The notes beneath the pieces are model-generated. The model made no database searches. It saw only the letters and a program-made list of their open reading frames with translations, and had not been told where the DNA came from. Position numbers and translations under genes: made by a program. From Papilionanthe hookeriana x Papilionanthe teres (Eukaryota; Streptophyta; Magnoliopsida; Asparagales; Orchidaceae), in contig CM040430.1 of the NCBI GenBank assembly GCA_022702705.1, positions 68,647,982 through 68,711,981 on the forward strand: DNA of 64,000 nt, given 5' to 3'. Positions 35,931 to 47,524 of this stretch are shown piece after piece. Every line of letters starts with the position of its first letter. Position 1 is the stretch's first letter.

Positions 35931-37747
35931 AAATAGGTTATTTTTCTATTTATTTAATTCCCTAAACTTCAAAAATGCATAACTTTGTGTAGAAAAATCA
36001 GAAAAATAAAATAAAAATACCCTCTCGCTCGAATGAACGAGGAGAATAATGTGGAAAAGAAATCATTTAATTTCATCAAGTATTTTATTTTTAATGATTT
36101 ATTTACTGTCCGCATTGTTTTAATTCTCCATGCATATAGGAAATTCACTATGGCATGAGACCATGTGGCTTTTAAGCCTCCGAATTTGGGAACATTCCCT
36201 AAATTTTCAAAAATTGAGAGGCCATCCCTACGAGAAGTTATTGATTTTTCAAATTCATGTTACCGTTTTGAGTATTTTAAATCCAATAATTAGCATATTG
36301 TGAAATAAATTCTAGGAAAATTTGGTGATGTTTCTTATGACTAGAGGACCCTAGGAAAAATAGGTTTTGAATTAATTCACTTGGAATAACCTTAATTGGC
36401 TCAAACACCCTAAATAGGTCTTTAATTAATTAGAGCTAACCATATATCAAATTGACTTGAAATCAATTCTCCACTGACCTTTAGGATCAGAGGAACCCAT
36501 CATAAAAGTTTGAAGTCAATTGGACTTGGTTAGCCCTACTAAATGGGTCGATTAAGCCATTTAGCCAATTTAAACTTTAAAAATTCATAACTTTCAAAAT
36601 ACTTTTCAAAAATTCACCAAATTTGTTTTGGAGCCTCTCTGATATTAGGGGAATTTATGAAAATTAAAATTTCAATTTTATAAAAAAGTTGATTTTTTGT
36701 ATTATTTTAATATTTTAATAAATAAAAAATAATAAAAATCACAAAAATAATAAAATTCACCAAAATGTCACATTTTGAATTTTAATCACTTAGGAACAAA
36801 CCCCATATTTTTCTTAAGTCTCTATGATGAGATATTGAATTTTAAAGCCCTAAGGCAATTTTAAAATTAAAAAATGTATTTTCTAGGATTTCCACTAAAA
36901 TAATTCTAATAAATCAAAGAAAAATCAGAAAATTATAAAAATTGATTCTCTGATTTCCTTGATATCAGAGAGATTTTTGAAAAATATAAAATTCATTTTT
37001 CAACCTTTATTTTTTTTTAAATTAATTAATACTCCAAAACTCAAAATAATTATAATAAAAATAACATAATTCAAACAATCACCAAAATTGGTCCATGTGG
37101 TCCTCTGGTCATTAGAAATTTCCCATAATTTTCTTAAGGACAGAAACTTTTCCTTGGTCATGTTATTGAATTTTCCTTGGAAATCCTTATTTTCCACCAA
37201 AAATAATTACATAAATAAATTAAATACAGAAAAATCGAAAAATCACATTTTCTCCTCTAATGTCTTTATTGACATATGAGTGAAGTTACATAAAAATTTC
37301 ATGTTCATTTGAGCTCAATTTAGTGATTTATGAAATTATTAAGCTTGAAGGGCAAAATGGTAATTAAAATTTTAACCCTTAATTAAAACTTTAGGCTTAA
37401 TAAAATGAGAGGGTAAAATATTTGATCTTAATCTGATTTGGATGATTGAAATTTAAATAATTAAAGGGTAGGAACCTATTAAACAATTCAAAAATAATTG
37501 AAATGAACTTTAATTAAAAATAATTAATTAAATTTGGGAAGAATAATAAATTTTGAATTATTAAAATAGGGATGTCATTAGGAAGAGATTTCTTCTTTGA
37601 TTTAAGAATCCCTAAATTAAACATTTCAATAATATTTAATTCCTAATTAAAATGATAATTCAAATTTAAGATTTAAAATGCTAAAAGACTTAATCATTAA
37701 ATTAAATTAAAGTTAAATTACTTAAATCAAACCCTTTTAAAATAAAA

Positions 37748-38037
37748 TATTAAATTAAAATTAAAAAATTAGATTAAATTAAATTAAATTAAATTAAAAC
37801 ACATTAAATTAAATTAAATTAAATCAAATTAAAAAATTAAATTAAATTAAATTAAATTAAATTAAATTAAAAAATTAAATTAAATTAAATTAAATTAAAT
37901 TAAATTAAATTAAATCAAATTAAATTAAATTAAATTAAATCATATTATATTAAATTAACTTAAATTAAATTAAATTAAACCACATTAAATTAAAATTAAA
38001 TTAAATTAAACCACATTAAATTAAATTAAATTAAATA
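37748..38037. repeat. (TTAAA)n pentanucleotide tract
   Basis: About 55 mostly perfect attaa units with rare interruptions (ccaca, cat). It is in the AT-rich half of copy B and missing at the equivalent part of copy A, so it expanded in B's lineage. Confidence 0.95.
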
Positions 38038-40137
38038 TAACATCACCTAAGACATAAAGAATTCAAAAAATAAATCTAAAACAACTTGAACACTATTCCA
38101 AACTTAAATCCATTAACTGAAATTAAATCAAATCATAAATCACTTGAACATCAATTTGCCTCGAAAGCTCATGCTGTCATAACTCCTAAATTGAGTGTTA
38201 AGTGAAGTGTTACTTCACTTATAGGATATTCAAATGTCCTAGTTCACTGAGCAAGATAACAAAACTTGAACTCTCGGACGATTAATTCATTTGTATAATT
38301 AAATTCTCTCGGGACTTAAAATAATCCTAGAAATATCGAAAAGATGTTTAAGATTTGTCTTAAGCACTTCCTCGATATGATAGGATGTTTATAAGAACAA
38401 TCGAACTTAATTGTTCTTTAATGAAGAAAATCGTCCTCAAACCAAAATACAAGAACCTAGACGTCATAGAGATGACTAGCCATAGGATTAGGAACTTGGT
38501 AGAAAACCATAACCCTTCCCTTAGCTTTACCTAGGAATCTGTTTTAAATGCTTAAATGTTCTAATTGCGCTTTAAGTGCAGCTTGGATGACGGGAAGACC
38601 CTCCATGTACGCTTTTATTTTATCGTAATTTACCTTATTGCAATTTACTTAATCGCATCGCACTTACTTTTCTCGCATGATAAACAAATGTTGCATGAAA
38701 ACCCACACCTTTAGGATAGTCCCTAAAACTGAAACCAAAACTAAATTAAAAGTCATTACAAGATAAAATTCACCGCCACAACATTTCAAAATTAAATCAC
38801 AAACAAAACAACAAAACTACAACTACAACTAAATTAAAACGTCTTGTTGGATGATCGGGAATACCTCGGATGATGTAACCTACGTGTTGCTAACGTGATT
38901 TCCCACTGCCTAAATGAAAGTGTGGAAATCATTCAAGCCGAGTTTAGCAAATTCATCCGGACTAAGTGAATCCGATAAAAATAACGATGCCGTAAGGATG
39001 GAACCGTGGGATCTTAACCTAGTGTTGTTATAATCAACTTTAAGATTTGTTTAATTAAAATATTAAAAACACCTGGATTTTAAGATTTTCTCTAAACCGT
39101 AACACTTCTCTCATCTCCCGATTTATGACTTCTAAAACTAAACCTCCGCAACAACAAGGAGCTCGAAGCATGGTGGGCAAGCACGGCCATCGTCATCAAG
39201 CAAAACCCGAGTCTACTTCAAGCAAAACTTTCCTTAGAACTAAATAACCAAGCCATAGGACTTCGAGGTAGTTTCGCTTAGTGTAACATAAATCCTCAAC
39301 CTTTTGTTAGGCATTTGCATTGCAAATTAAGCCCTAACCGATCTTAGGATTCCGAGGTAGTCGTCCGATACGACATAAACCCTCACATCTTCGAGGCTAT
39401 TTGTATGATTTTATCATACAAATATAAGTCCTAATTAATTAAAATGGCAAGATCAAAACATTAAATAAATATTAGGACTTTCCTAAGTTCAAGCCAAACA
39501 GTAGGATAGTTGGGAAATTACCGAAGTTCGCTTCGAATCCGTGATTTCTCCTACCTTTCCTCCTTCGAATTCCCAGGATAAAATGTTCTAAATTTGATCC
39601 ATTCCCTATTGAAATTCCAAAATTCAATCCCTCAAGACATAAACTTCAAATTCTCGAGAGCAGCATCATCGATTATTATCGAGAGTTTTCTTAGGTGATT
39701 CCCGTCACTTAAGATGTAATTAACTATGTGGGCTCGCCCTTATAGGGAATTTTAAGAACCCGAGTAATATAAACCCCGTTTAATGTTTTCATATTAAGCG
39801 GGGAACTTGTCGGCTTATAAAATTGGTTCGCAGACCAAACGGATGTCACAAACCTTTCTAGTTTATTTAATCGAGCCCCATTGTCAAGCGGTGTGTCTAT
39901 TCTTTGGGATAGATACACGGTTTGTGGTGCGATGCTCGTTTACATAAACTATTCGGGATGTGAGATCAGTTTGATTTCATATCTTAAAATCTTCAAATTT
40001 AAAAAATTATTTTTCAAAATCAAATACCACTTTTCAAATTATTTATTTAAATTAAATTAAAAAATTCGCCGACAATTTCTGTTAGGCGACCCCTTTTCAA
40101 AATACAACACTTAACCCTAAAATATGCCGACAAGTGC

Positions 40138-41086
40138 AAGGATTGAATCAACACAACTTCTTCCAAAATTAAAAATCAATACTTGCACCAACTATCATCC
40201 AACACTTAATTACTTTTCATTTTAAGGACAAAGAGAAACAAGACTACTCAGAGTTCATGGAGAAAACACAAGTACAAATATTTTTAAAAGTAGAAACCAT
40301 GTATAAAACACAAGAAGTCTCAATTAAAACCAAATGAAGCACAAAGATAAAAACTAATCTCAAGTTCCTCTCCACAAAACTATTGAAGTTCCTTTAAATC
40401 TCTTCATTTCTCTTACAAGTCTCCCTTGGACTAGTCGCCAATCCCAAGAGGGTTTAAATATCTCTACATAATAGATTTTTAAGAGGAAAGTGTGAAGAAA
40501 CCTTAACTAAGAATCCTACAAATTCTTACTAAAACTACTCTCTACAAATTCTAACTTATCTCCCCTAAAAGAACTCAACACAGTCCCTTTTTACACACTT
40601 TAAGTACTTTTATATTTTTCTCCAAAAGGTGTCTTAGCGTCTCTTCAAAATGTGTCCATATTCAATGAATCTACCCAAGAGATGCATCTTTTCAAGTAAA
40701 ATATGAATGTCTTTTGGCACCCTTTATTAGTTACCCACGTTTGTACCAAAGGATGCCTCGAACACCTCTTCAAAATTTGCCAAAAATTCTTTAAAATTGC
40801 AAAATAATTGTCTAGTACTTAAGCGCAGGGTCTATGGCGCTTAGGCGTGGCCCTCTATATCTACTGGCTCTTAGGCGCCTAATCTGGGTGCTTTGGTGCT
40901 TTCATTCATTTTAGTACCTTCTTCAATTTTGCTCCAAATTTGATCATTTTTCACTCCTTTTGACATATTTGGTCCAATTAAGTGTATCTAAAAGATAAAC
41001 ACATAATTACCTTCAATTAAAGTGTAATATTCTAAAAAATAGGTATAAAAATGTGCATAAAAACATTATATTTTTTACATATATCA
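40138..41086 (-). repeat. Athila-2 3' LTR, proximal part
   Basis: Resumes the LTR at caaggattgaatcaacac and continues to the minus-strand start TGATATATG at 41086. It contains the gcgcagg...gcgcttaggcgtgg...cttaggcgcc module (40820-40880) and the conserved agtgtaatatt block. A polypurine-like minus-strand tract (TTTTAGGGAATT) lies just beyond. Confidence 0.88.
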
Positions 41087-41286
41087 AATTCCCTAAAACG
41101 TGAAATGTTACCATTCCTCAAGTGACACTATAATCTTACAAAACCAATATAAGTTTTTAAAACACATTTAAAATAAAAGAGTTCAAATACATAAATACTC
41201 ATTACAAAAAATAATAACAACTCAAAAAATAGTCCCAACATTAACACAAATAACATAAAAGTTTAGAATAAAACACAACATAACTC

Positions 41287-42449
41287 AATCATTACTCTTC
41301 CTTATCTCCATCATCATCTTCTTCATCATCATCATCCTTCCAAAAACTAGCAAAAGAAAATTGAGTTTATCGTCGATATGATGAAAATACCACACTTTGA
41401 TATCCTCTAATAAGTCTCTCTAAAGAAGTGTTGTACTTCTCCTCGTAACCACTATGCCTTCCAAAATATGAGTTAATATGATTAACATAATTTCCAAGAT
41501 TTTGTACCTTATCCATAGCATAATCCATGTTATTCATCATAGTCTGTAGCATTTTTTACTGTGAATAACGACTAGATGTACCACAAGATGTAGAATCTTT
41601 AGATGTAGAAGCATGTGATGAAGAAGAACTAGAACTTCTAAAAATTCCTCATCTCCAGCCAAAAATTGAATGTTCAGAGTAAGTCCTTACATTCACACTT
41701 GTAATGGGCTTTAGAAATTAAAGAATCTCCTCCCAACTATTCTTTTTAATACATGTTTGCTCACATAAAGAAAAGATTAAGGAAGGGAATCTCAAACCTG
41801 CGGAAGTAGCGGCTCTGGCAGAACTGGTAATAATCTGATATATGAGAGATCCAATATTTATTAGCTTATACTGCTGAATGTAGTAGTTTATTGTAGCCCT
41901 CTCTCTGGTCACTTCACTAAGATGATTAGTGGGGAGTAAACAAGCATAAATAAATTAATTCCATGCTTTCGCTATGGCATCCATATTTGATTTAGAGAAA
42001 TTTACTCTTCTAACACTAGTGATTTTCCGATGACCTCTTCTAGAAATTAATGAAGATATAATGTCATCTAGCTCCTCTTCCGTAGTATTGTAATTGGAAT
42101 AAAAACATAAAGGATCCATAGGCAGTTTGTAAAATGAATTGATTACCACAGGTGTAATTGTTATTGTCTTCTCTCTCACCATTACTAGATCATCTTCAGA
42201 TTCAGCGAGATTTTCATAAAACTCCCTAACTACAGAGATCACTACAATAACAGAGAAACAACAGAATCGATCCCACTATTGGCGAACAATTAGATCTTCT
42301 ACTTCTCCACTCAGATTTTTAAAACATCGCTCAGGAATCAACTTCTTTGATTGAAGTGCTTTGGCATAGCGATCCCGAGCCTTAGAACTTACAAATTTGT
42401 TTGAATAAAATGCATACTTCCCCTTGCTTCACTTCATTCTTGTTTTCAT
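41287..42449 (-). pseudogene. Athila-2 downstream ORF: putative plant transposon protein domain
   Basis: One minus-strand frame runs about 380 codons from 42449 to 41287 with only a handful of stops (for example after the sixth codon, and at 42288, 41957 and 41738). In order it shows a KARDRYAKALQSKKLIPER block, VVREFYENL, INSFYKLP, a basic segment, then LLPTNHLSEVTRERA, INIGSLIYQII and LRFPSLIFSLC. These are the consecutive motifs of the plant 'putative plant transposon protein' domain, found in the env-like position of many Athila-related elements; its function is unknown. A Ser-rich linker, a helical segment with MNNMDYAMDKVQ, and a strongly acidic tail (about ten Asp/Glu of fifteen, 41287-41335) complete it. 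The upstream neighbour is a small coiled-coil ORF; downstream is the 3' LTR. Confidence 0.75.
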
Positions 42450-43269
42450 TCTAAAATTTACAAATAAATTTACAATAAATTCCAAAACTAACTTAAAATC
42501 ACTAGATCTAACTTATGAAAGCTTAAACTTACTCTTCCATGTAAAATCCACCAATTTTTATCAAATTTTCACCATGAATAGTAAAATTTTAAAATTTCCA
42601 TCATAAACATAAAACATATGGTGGAAAAAAAAAATTTTTACATAAAATAGAAGCTCTAACCTTAAGAAGATGAAATCCAACAAATTTGGCTTGATTGCAC
42701 CAGGAAATCTTCACCTAGGAGAAAAAATGTGAAAGCTTGCGGAAGAAGATTATAAAATGTTGAAGACAAGGTAATTTTCGACACATAAATCCGTCATAAA
42801 CCAGTTTTAGTGAACCAGCACTTAAGAGCGACTATTGTGGTGCATAAGTACGGGGCTCTCAGGTTTGCTCGCGCTTAAGCGCATATTTTGGCGCTTAGGC
42901 ACCAATGCACAAATTTTAATTTTTTTCTAAATTTTAATTAAAATACACAACTTCCCAAGTTAACAACCCTCAGATGGTCTTAAATAAATCATAATACAAA
43001 TTCCTTCCCTTCTCCTCTCTTCTTTCTAAAAAATTTTCAACATGTCACAACTTAGATTCGATCACAATAACACAAAAAATTTTCACACAAACACAACACT
43101 TTCATTAACATATATTTAACAAGTACAAACACACATCAATTATCTAATCTCATTCCAAAAAAGTTTTGGATGAGATACCCTCTAAGGCATCATAACACAA
43201 GACAAACATACATTAAACACTTAAAACAAACAAACACAAACAAAAAAGCAAACAAACTAAACATAGAAC

Positions 43270-43667
43270 ATAATTCTATTCTCCGGTGGAATATATTCTT
43301 CACCTTCAGTTGTTCCTTTTGAATCATTTGACACAAATATTTGATATAACAGACGATGATGAAGAACTCTGATTGAATCTTCTTCAATCCATTTGTTTTT
43401 CAGATACATCGCCCTGCCCGCTTCTTCAATATAACTTGAATGACTAAATTACATTTTGAGTTGCCAAACAATATGAACTAAATGTGAGTTAGTTTCATTT
43501 TCCTTTACCTCAATTGATGCCACATCTGCCTCAATCTTCGCAATCTTCTCCGTTATGTCTTCGATACTAACGGCTAGAAATCTGTTATATAACTCTTGCG
43601 CACTTTGACTTACGAACTTCTTCTTGATGGCTTCCTCCTTCTTCAATTCATTATCCAAAGAAGACAT
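43270..43667 (-). pseudogene. Athila-2 small charged, coiled-coil-like ORF
   Basis: A 72-codon open frame (43667-43449) continues after one stop to about 43270, giving roughly 130 codons. The N-terminal half is Lys/Glu-rich with heptad-like spacing (IEDITEKIAKIEADVASIE), suggesting a coiled coil. I recognise no family. It lies between the integrase and the plant-transposon-protein ORF, the same orientation as both, so it may be an accessory element gene or the decayed front of the downstream ORF. Confidence 0.4.
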
Positions 43668-44093
43668 TTTTGCAATCTTATCACTCTATAAAAAACTCAA
43701 ATCATCCTTCTCTTAGACTTAAGAATGGAGATTTTGAAAAGGGTAAGTTCCCTCTTCATTTCCATGTTATTTATAGACTTATGCAGAGCCTATACCCACT
43801 TACCACATTTAAAAACCACCAAATAACATTCAAGATCAATTTCCCTTGTTTAGTTCTTTTAGAATATCATTTAGGAACATTTTATAACTCCGGCACTTAA
43901 ACGGTGGTTTTTGGCGCTTAGGCGCCAGTGCTCAATTAAGCACATGCCAACATAATGTCTAAAAATTCATTCTTACACGTTTAAGACATCATTCAAAGCC
44001 TTAAAATTATCACCAAATGTTTAAAATGCTACCACAATTCTACAAAAATAAACAAAACAACAAAAAACAAAAGCACATCAAAAACTATTGGTT

Positions 44094-44135
44094 GCGTCTC
44101 ACAGAGCGCTTAGTTTTACGTCGTCAGCCCGATGT
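44094..44135 (-). promoter_or_regulatory. Conserved Athila post-integrase signature
   Basis: On the minus strand, acgtaaaactaagcgctctg and tgagacgcaaccaat follow the integrase end. Athila-1 has the sibling gaccaagcgcttcatgggag at about 21026. Its role is unknown; it may be part of an untranslated RNA structure. Confidence 0.6.
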
Positions 44136-44139
44136 ATTC

Positions 44140-44939
44140 AGTGCTTATACCGGGTGACCCAACATCAAAACATCATTCAACATAGTCTGATCCCCTACGA
44201 AAGAGGGCTTCAATATATGATCATTCACTTTAAATATTTTTAGGGTTTTAGGATCCTTAATATCCACAAATCCATAGGGATAAACTTTTGCCATAATAAA
44301 TGGGCCCATCCACCTGGACTTAAGTTTACCCAAAAATAATCTCAATCATGCATTATAAGTAAAAATTATTGCCTTGGCTCAAAATTTTTAGTAAGAATCT
44401 TCCGATCAAGCCACTTTTTCATCTTATTTTTATAAATCTTAGCATTCTCATAAGATTCATTCCTTATCTCTTCTAGCTCATTTAATTGCAATAATCTCTT
44501 CTTACCAGCATCCTTTAAATTATAATTCAATTCCTTAATAGCTCAATAAGCTTTATGCTCAAGTTCCACTGGTAAATGACAAGCTTTCCCATAAATTAAC
44601 CTGAATGGTGACATTCCCATAAGAGTTCTATAAACAGTTCTATAAGCCCACAAAGCAAAATTATGTTTGACTGACCAATCCATTTTTGTTGGATTAACAA
44701 ATTTTTCCAGAATTATTTTGATTTCTCAATAGGAAAGTTCAGCCAAACAGTTTGTCTGAGGATGATAAGCAGTAGAAATTCGATAAAAGATTTGATATTT
44801 CTTCAATAATCTTTCTATTAACACATTTTTGAAATGACTTCCCCCATTATTTATGATAACCCTTGGCATTCCAAATCTACAAAATATATTCGTTTATAAG
44901 AACTTTGCAATACTTTGAGCATCACATCAAAAAACTCTT
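44140..44939 (-). pseudogene. Athila-2 integrase, N-terminally deleted
   Basis: Begins within the catalytic core: AQSIAKFL, FCRFGMPRVIINNGGSHF, YHPQTN, LAELS-EIK (the glutamate region of the DD35E core), WAYRT and FRLIYGKACHLPVELEHKAY follow in order, with the C-terminal SRWMGPFIMAKVYPYGFVDI and FKVNDHILKP (44345-44200). The zinc-binding N-terminus and the first catalytic Asp are missing because RNase H is joined directly to the core near 44940. The second catalytic position reads Asn (INNGG) where Asp is usual. Family role: insertion of element DNA; this copy is inactive. Confidence 0.85.
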
Positions 44940-45459
44940 GCTAATATGATCTAAAATTATCAAAGGCAAATACTATTGCTAATAACTCTTTATCAGTTGT
45001 GGTATAACTAATTTGAGCTTCATTAATAGTTTTACTAGTATAGTAAATTACTTTGAAATTTTTATCATATTTCTGTCAAAACAGCTCGAATAGCATAATC
45101 ACTTGCATCACACATTAATTCAAAAGATTTTTCCCAATATGGTGAAATAATAACTGATGTAGTAATTAATTTTTCTTTTAAAAGTTCAAAAGCTTTTTAA
45201 CAATCTTTATCAAAACTAAAAATCACATCTTTCTCCAACAAATGGCATGGAGGCTTAGAAATTTTTTTATAATCTTTAATATAATACCTGTAGAATCCAT
45301 CATGTCATAAAAAACTCATAATTTCCCTTACATTGGTTAGATGAGGTAAATTAGTGATCACTTGAATTTTTGAAGGATCTACTTCCACACCTTTCTCAGA
45401 AATGTGATGTCCTAAAATAATTCCTCTTGTTACCATAAACTGGAATTTTTCCCAATTAA
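44940..45459 (-). pseudogene. Athila-2 RT end and RNase H, after the insertion
   Basis: From 45456 downward: NWEKFQFMVTRGIILGHHIS and EVDPSKIQVI, the RT segment after the catalytic loop, then a decayed stretch and VIYYTSKTINEAQISYTTTD / KELLAIVFAFDNFRS (45065-44945), the front of RNase H. The frame is broken in the middle. The first codon pair (AAT TGG) is separated from its partner codon CTT by the Harbinger-like insertion. Confidence 0.85.
45457..45459. repeat. TAA target-site duplication, left copy
   Basis: Second copy at 46739-46741. Removing one TAA plus the element restores an uninterrupted RT reading across ...TNLVL|NWEK..., which fixes the insertion borders. Confidence 0.85.
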
Positions 45460-46738
45460 GGGCCCGTTTGGGGCAGCTTATTGGGGTGCGATGGTATTTT
45501 TTCAATGCTACTGTTCTGCTTGAAAAATATGTTTGTCACCGCTCCCATACACACTTAATAAATTTCTTCAGAGGCTTTGACACGGGATAGCCCCCACATA
45601 CTGTGTCGGAGACTGGGGTTAGGTAAAAAATTCCTCTCATGCCCTGTACTCTCCCTCGCCCTCTCCTCCCTGGACTTCCTTTTGCTTCTTCCCGCTTTAT
45701 TCTCCGTGCTCAAAGCCATGCTTGGCGCAACCCACCTTGCTCGGCATCACCAACGACATCGGCGAAAACTTTGGCATGCTCCCACAAACTTCCTTCTGCT
45801 TCTTTTTGCTCTTGAAATCTCTACCTCGCCTCTCTCCGATTGATCTCCATCACCTCCATCTTTAATTTCTTCTATGATATAAACAATCGGGGAGCCCTAG
45901 TTTGAGGAGAAAGGGGAAGGGGAAATGGGTAAGGGATCATCGAAGTTCCCGCTATCTGGATGAGAGGTTGCGGTTAGCTTGGGTGTGGTGGTGAGCTTCG
46001 GGATCAGGCTTCTGGTTGTCTATTTCTCCATGCCACCATCGAATTATAGTTTCTTGAAGTTTCTGCGGACTATCAATGAGCTGCAAACCCTCAAGTTTTT
46101 TATTGATTTCCATTCAACTTTTTGTTGAAGCTTCTATCACTATTCAATCTTGAGAAATTCCTGCACACATTATTTGAACAACATACTATTTGCAATGTTT
46201 ACTTAAGGATAAATCTTATTATTGTAGTTGTTGAATCTCCAACCATTTAACTATGATATTTTTTCAACTATACGTATTACCTAATTTCTAAATTCTATTT
46301 TATAGATAAATATTAGCCAATTATAGTATGATTTCAACATTTGTATTTCCCTCATTTTCCAAATTTTGTTCCTTTAATGAATATATTGAAATCGTGTGTT
46401 TAATTTTTAGGTATAATGAAAACTCACATTGAAAATATCATGTCTCTTATATTTCAAGTACCCAAATGAGCAATGTATTTTATTTTATTTACTGATCTAT
46501 AACAGTTTGCGGCTTCTATTTTATCTATTATTTTCCCTATACAGTTCTGTTGCAAACAATTTCACCAAACAGGGGCAGAATGGTCATTTATACAGTAACA
46601 ACTGCCAACAAAATTTTCTAAAAAGGCTCTCTCAAACAACATGCTATCTTATCCTGATAATTTGCAAATTATCAGATTATCAGATTAATCTGGTTATCAT
46701 CATATTATAAATAATCTACAGCTGCCCCAAACAGACCA
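45460..46738. mobile_element. PIF/Harbinger-like non-autonomous DNA element carrying host-gene exons
   Basis: 1279 bp, with terminal inverted repeats GGGCCCGTTTGGGGCAGCT (left) and TGGTCTGTTTGGGGCAGCT (right, inverted), and a 3-bp TAA duplication. The TAA target and GGGCCTGTTTGG-like ends are characteristic of PIF/Harbinger (Tourist-type) elements. It encodes no transposase. Its left-central part is GC-richer and contains sequence of a SNARE-associated Golgi (VTT/DedA) gene, so it is a gene-carrying ('Pack-type') element. The 88-codon frame 45577-45843 lies upstream of the captured ATG and resembles no known protein; it may be captured 5'UTR. The insertion cuts Athila-2 RT, so it is younger than Athila-2. 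Confidence 0.85.
45925..46550 (+). pseudogene. Captured fragment of a SNARE-associated Golgi / TVP38-DedA-like membrane protein gene
   Basis: From ATG 45925, 57 codons to 46095 translate with one stop (TGA at codon 13, where family members have Trp): KFPLSG*EVAVSLGVV, a hydrophobic stretch, then VYFSMPPSNYSFLKFLRTI and ELQTLK. This is the N-terminal transmembrane segment and 'MPxxxYSFLKLPRxLxxLQ' motif of plant VTT-domain proteins. An AT-rich interval follows, then tttttag and a THIENIMSLIFQV block (46422-46460), similar to the next family segment (DHLENYTSDYTAQV), and after another 'aacag' a CGFYFIYYFPYT block (about 46509-46545) that could be the third. Retained intron-like spacers imply capture from genomic DNA, not from mRNA. 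The first exon call is strong; the second and third are tentative. Confidence 0.6.
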
Positions 46739-47496
46739 TAAGAACTAAGTTTGTTTCATCACAGCGTTTAAGAACTCGTGATAAATTTTCTAAACACAAT
46801 TCAAACGAAGTTCCAAACACTGAAAAATCATCCATAAAAACATCAATTCCTTTTTCTATTAAGTCACAGAAAATAGCCATCATACATATTTGAAATGTAG
46901 CAGGGGCATTACATAAACCAAAGGGTAATCTTCTAAAAGCAAAACTACCATAAAGACTGGTAAATGTTATTTTTTCTTGATCCTCAGGAGCAATTTGTAT
47001 TTGGTGATAACTAATATATCCATCCATAAAACAAAATTATTTATGCCCAGCTAGTCTATCCAACATTTGATCCATAAAGTAATGGAAAATGATCTTTTCT
47101 TGTTGCAAGATTTACATTTCTTTAATCAATACATATTCACCATTCTGTAATTTATCTTGTTGGTATTAATTCATTATTTTAATTAACAGTTACACTATGT
47201 CCTCCTTTCTTAGGATCACAGTGAATTGAACTAATACATGCACCATCTGAAATAGGATAAATAATCCTATCATCTAACCACTTTAAAATATCTTTCTTAA
47301 TAGGATATAATCTCCTTTGAGGATCAGCTTTGGGTTTGTAGCTCTCTTCCATCAAGATTCTATGCATACAAATTGAAGGGTTTATTCCTTTAATATCAGC
47401 AATTGTCCATCCAAAGACCCTCTTATATTTCTTTAAAGTTTCAATTAAATGTTCTTCTTCTTCTGAAGTTAAATTCGAGAAAATTATAACCGGCAA
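46739..47496 (-). pseudogene. Athila-2 reverse transcriptase, before the insertion
   Basis: Two minus-strand frames: 47496-47179 with YKRVFGWTIADIKGINPSIC, CMHRILMEE, QRRLYPI, IIYPISDG and PKKGG, and 47027-46742 with MDGYISYHQIQIAPEDQEK, TFTSLYGSFAFRRLPFGLC, NAPATFQ and VFMDDFSVFG, the catalytic xMDD loop. Between them (47178-47028) the frame is lost but DHFPL and LDRLAGH-like pieces remain. It ends at ETNLVL where the Harbinger-like element enters. Family role: synthesis of element cDNA; this copy is dead. Confidence 0.9.
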
Positions 47497-47524
47497 AGTT
47501 AAGGAATCGCCTAAAAAACATTAT

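Larger units (their letters stand above)
32741..40132 (+). mobile_element. Giant LTR-like element copy B (7392 bp), probable solo LTR
   Basis: Begins TGTTGACC, ends GCCGACA (TG...CA), and is flanked by a perfect 5-bp duplication AGTGC. The Athila-2 LTR sequence is continuous across it. No internal direct terminal repeats and no protein-family similarity were found, which is what a solo LTR looks like. It starts with an inverted repeat (GACCTCATTTTTTGATGAGGTC, 32745-32766), has a C-rich/G-poor first third, a TATA box and leader with splice-donor-like sequence, a CpG-rich patch, and an AT-rich second half with (TTAAA)n. Copy A shows the same layout in inverse orientation. Open frames at 34751-35664 come from the GC-richer leader. 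Confidence 0.7.

Noticed and set aside
45460..46738. hAT or Mutator origin for the nested DNA element
   Set aside because: hAT gives 8-bp and Mutator 9-11-bp duplications; only TAA is duplicated and removal of exactly that restores the RT reading.
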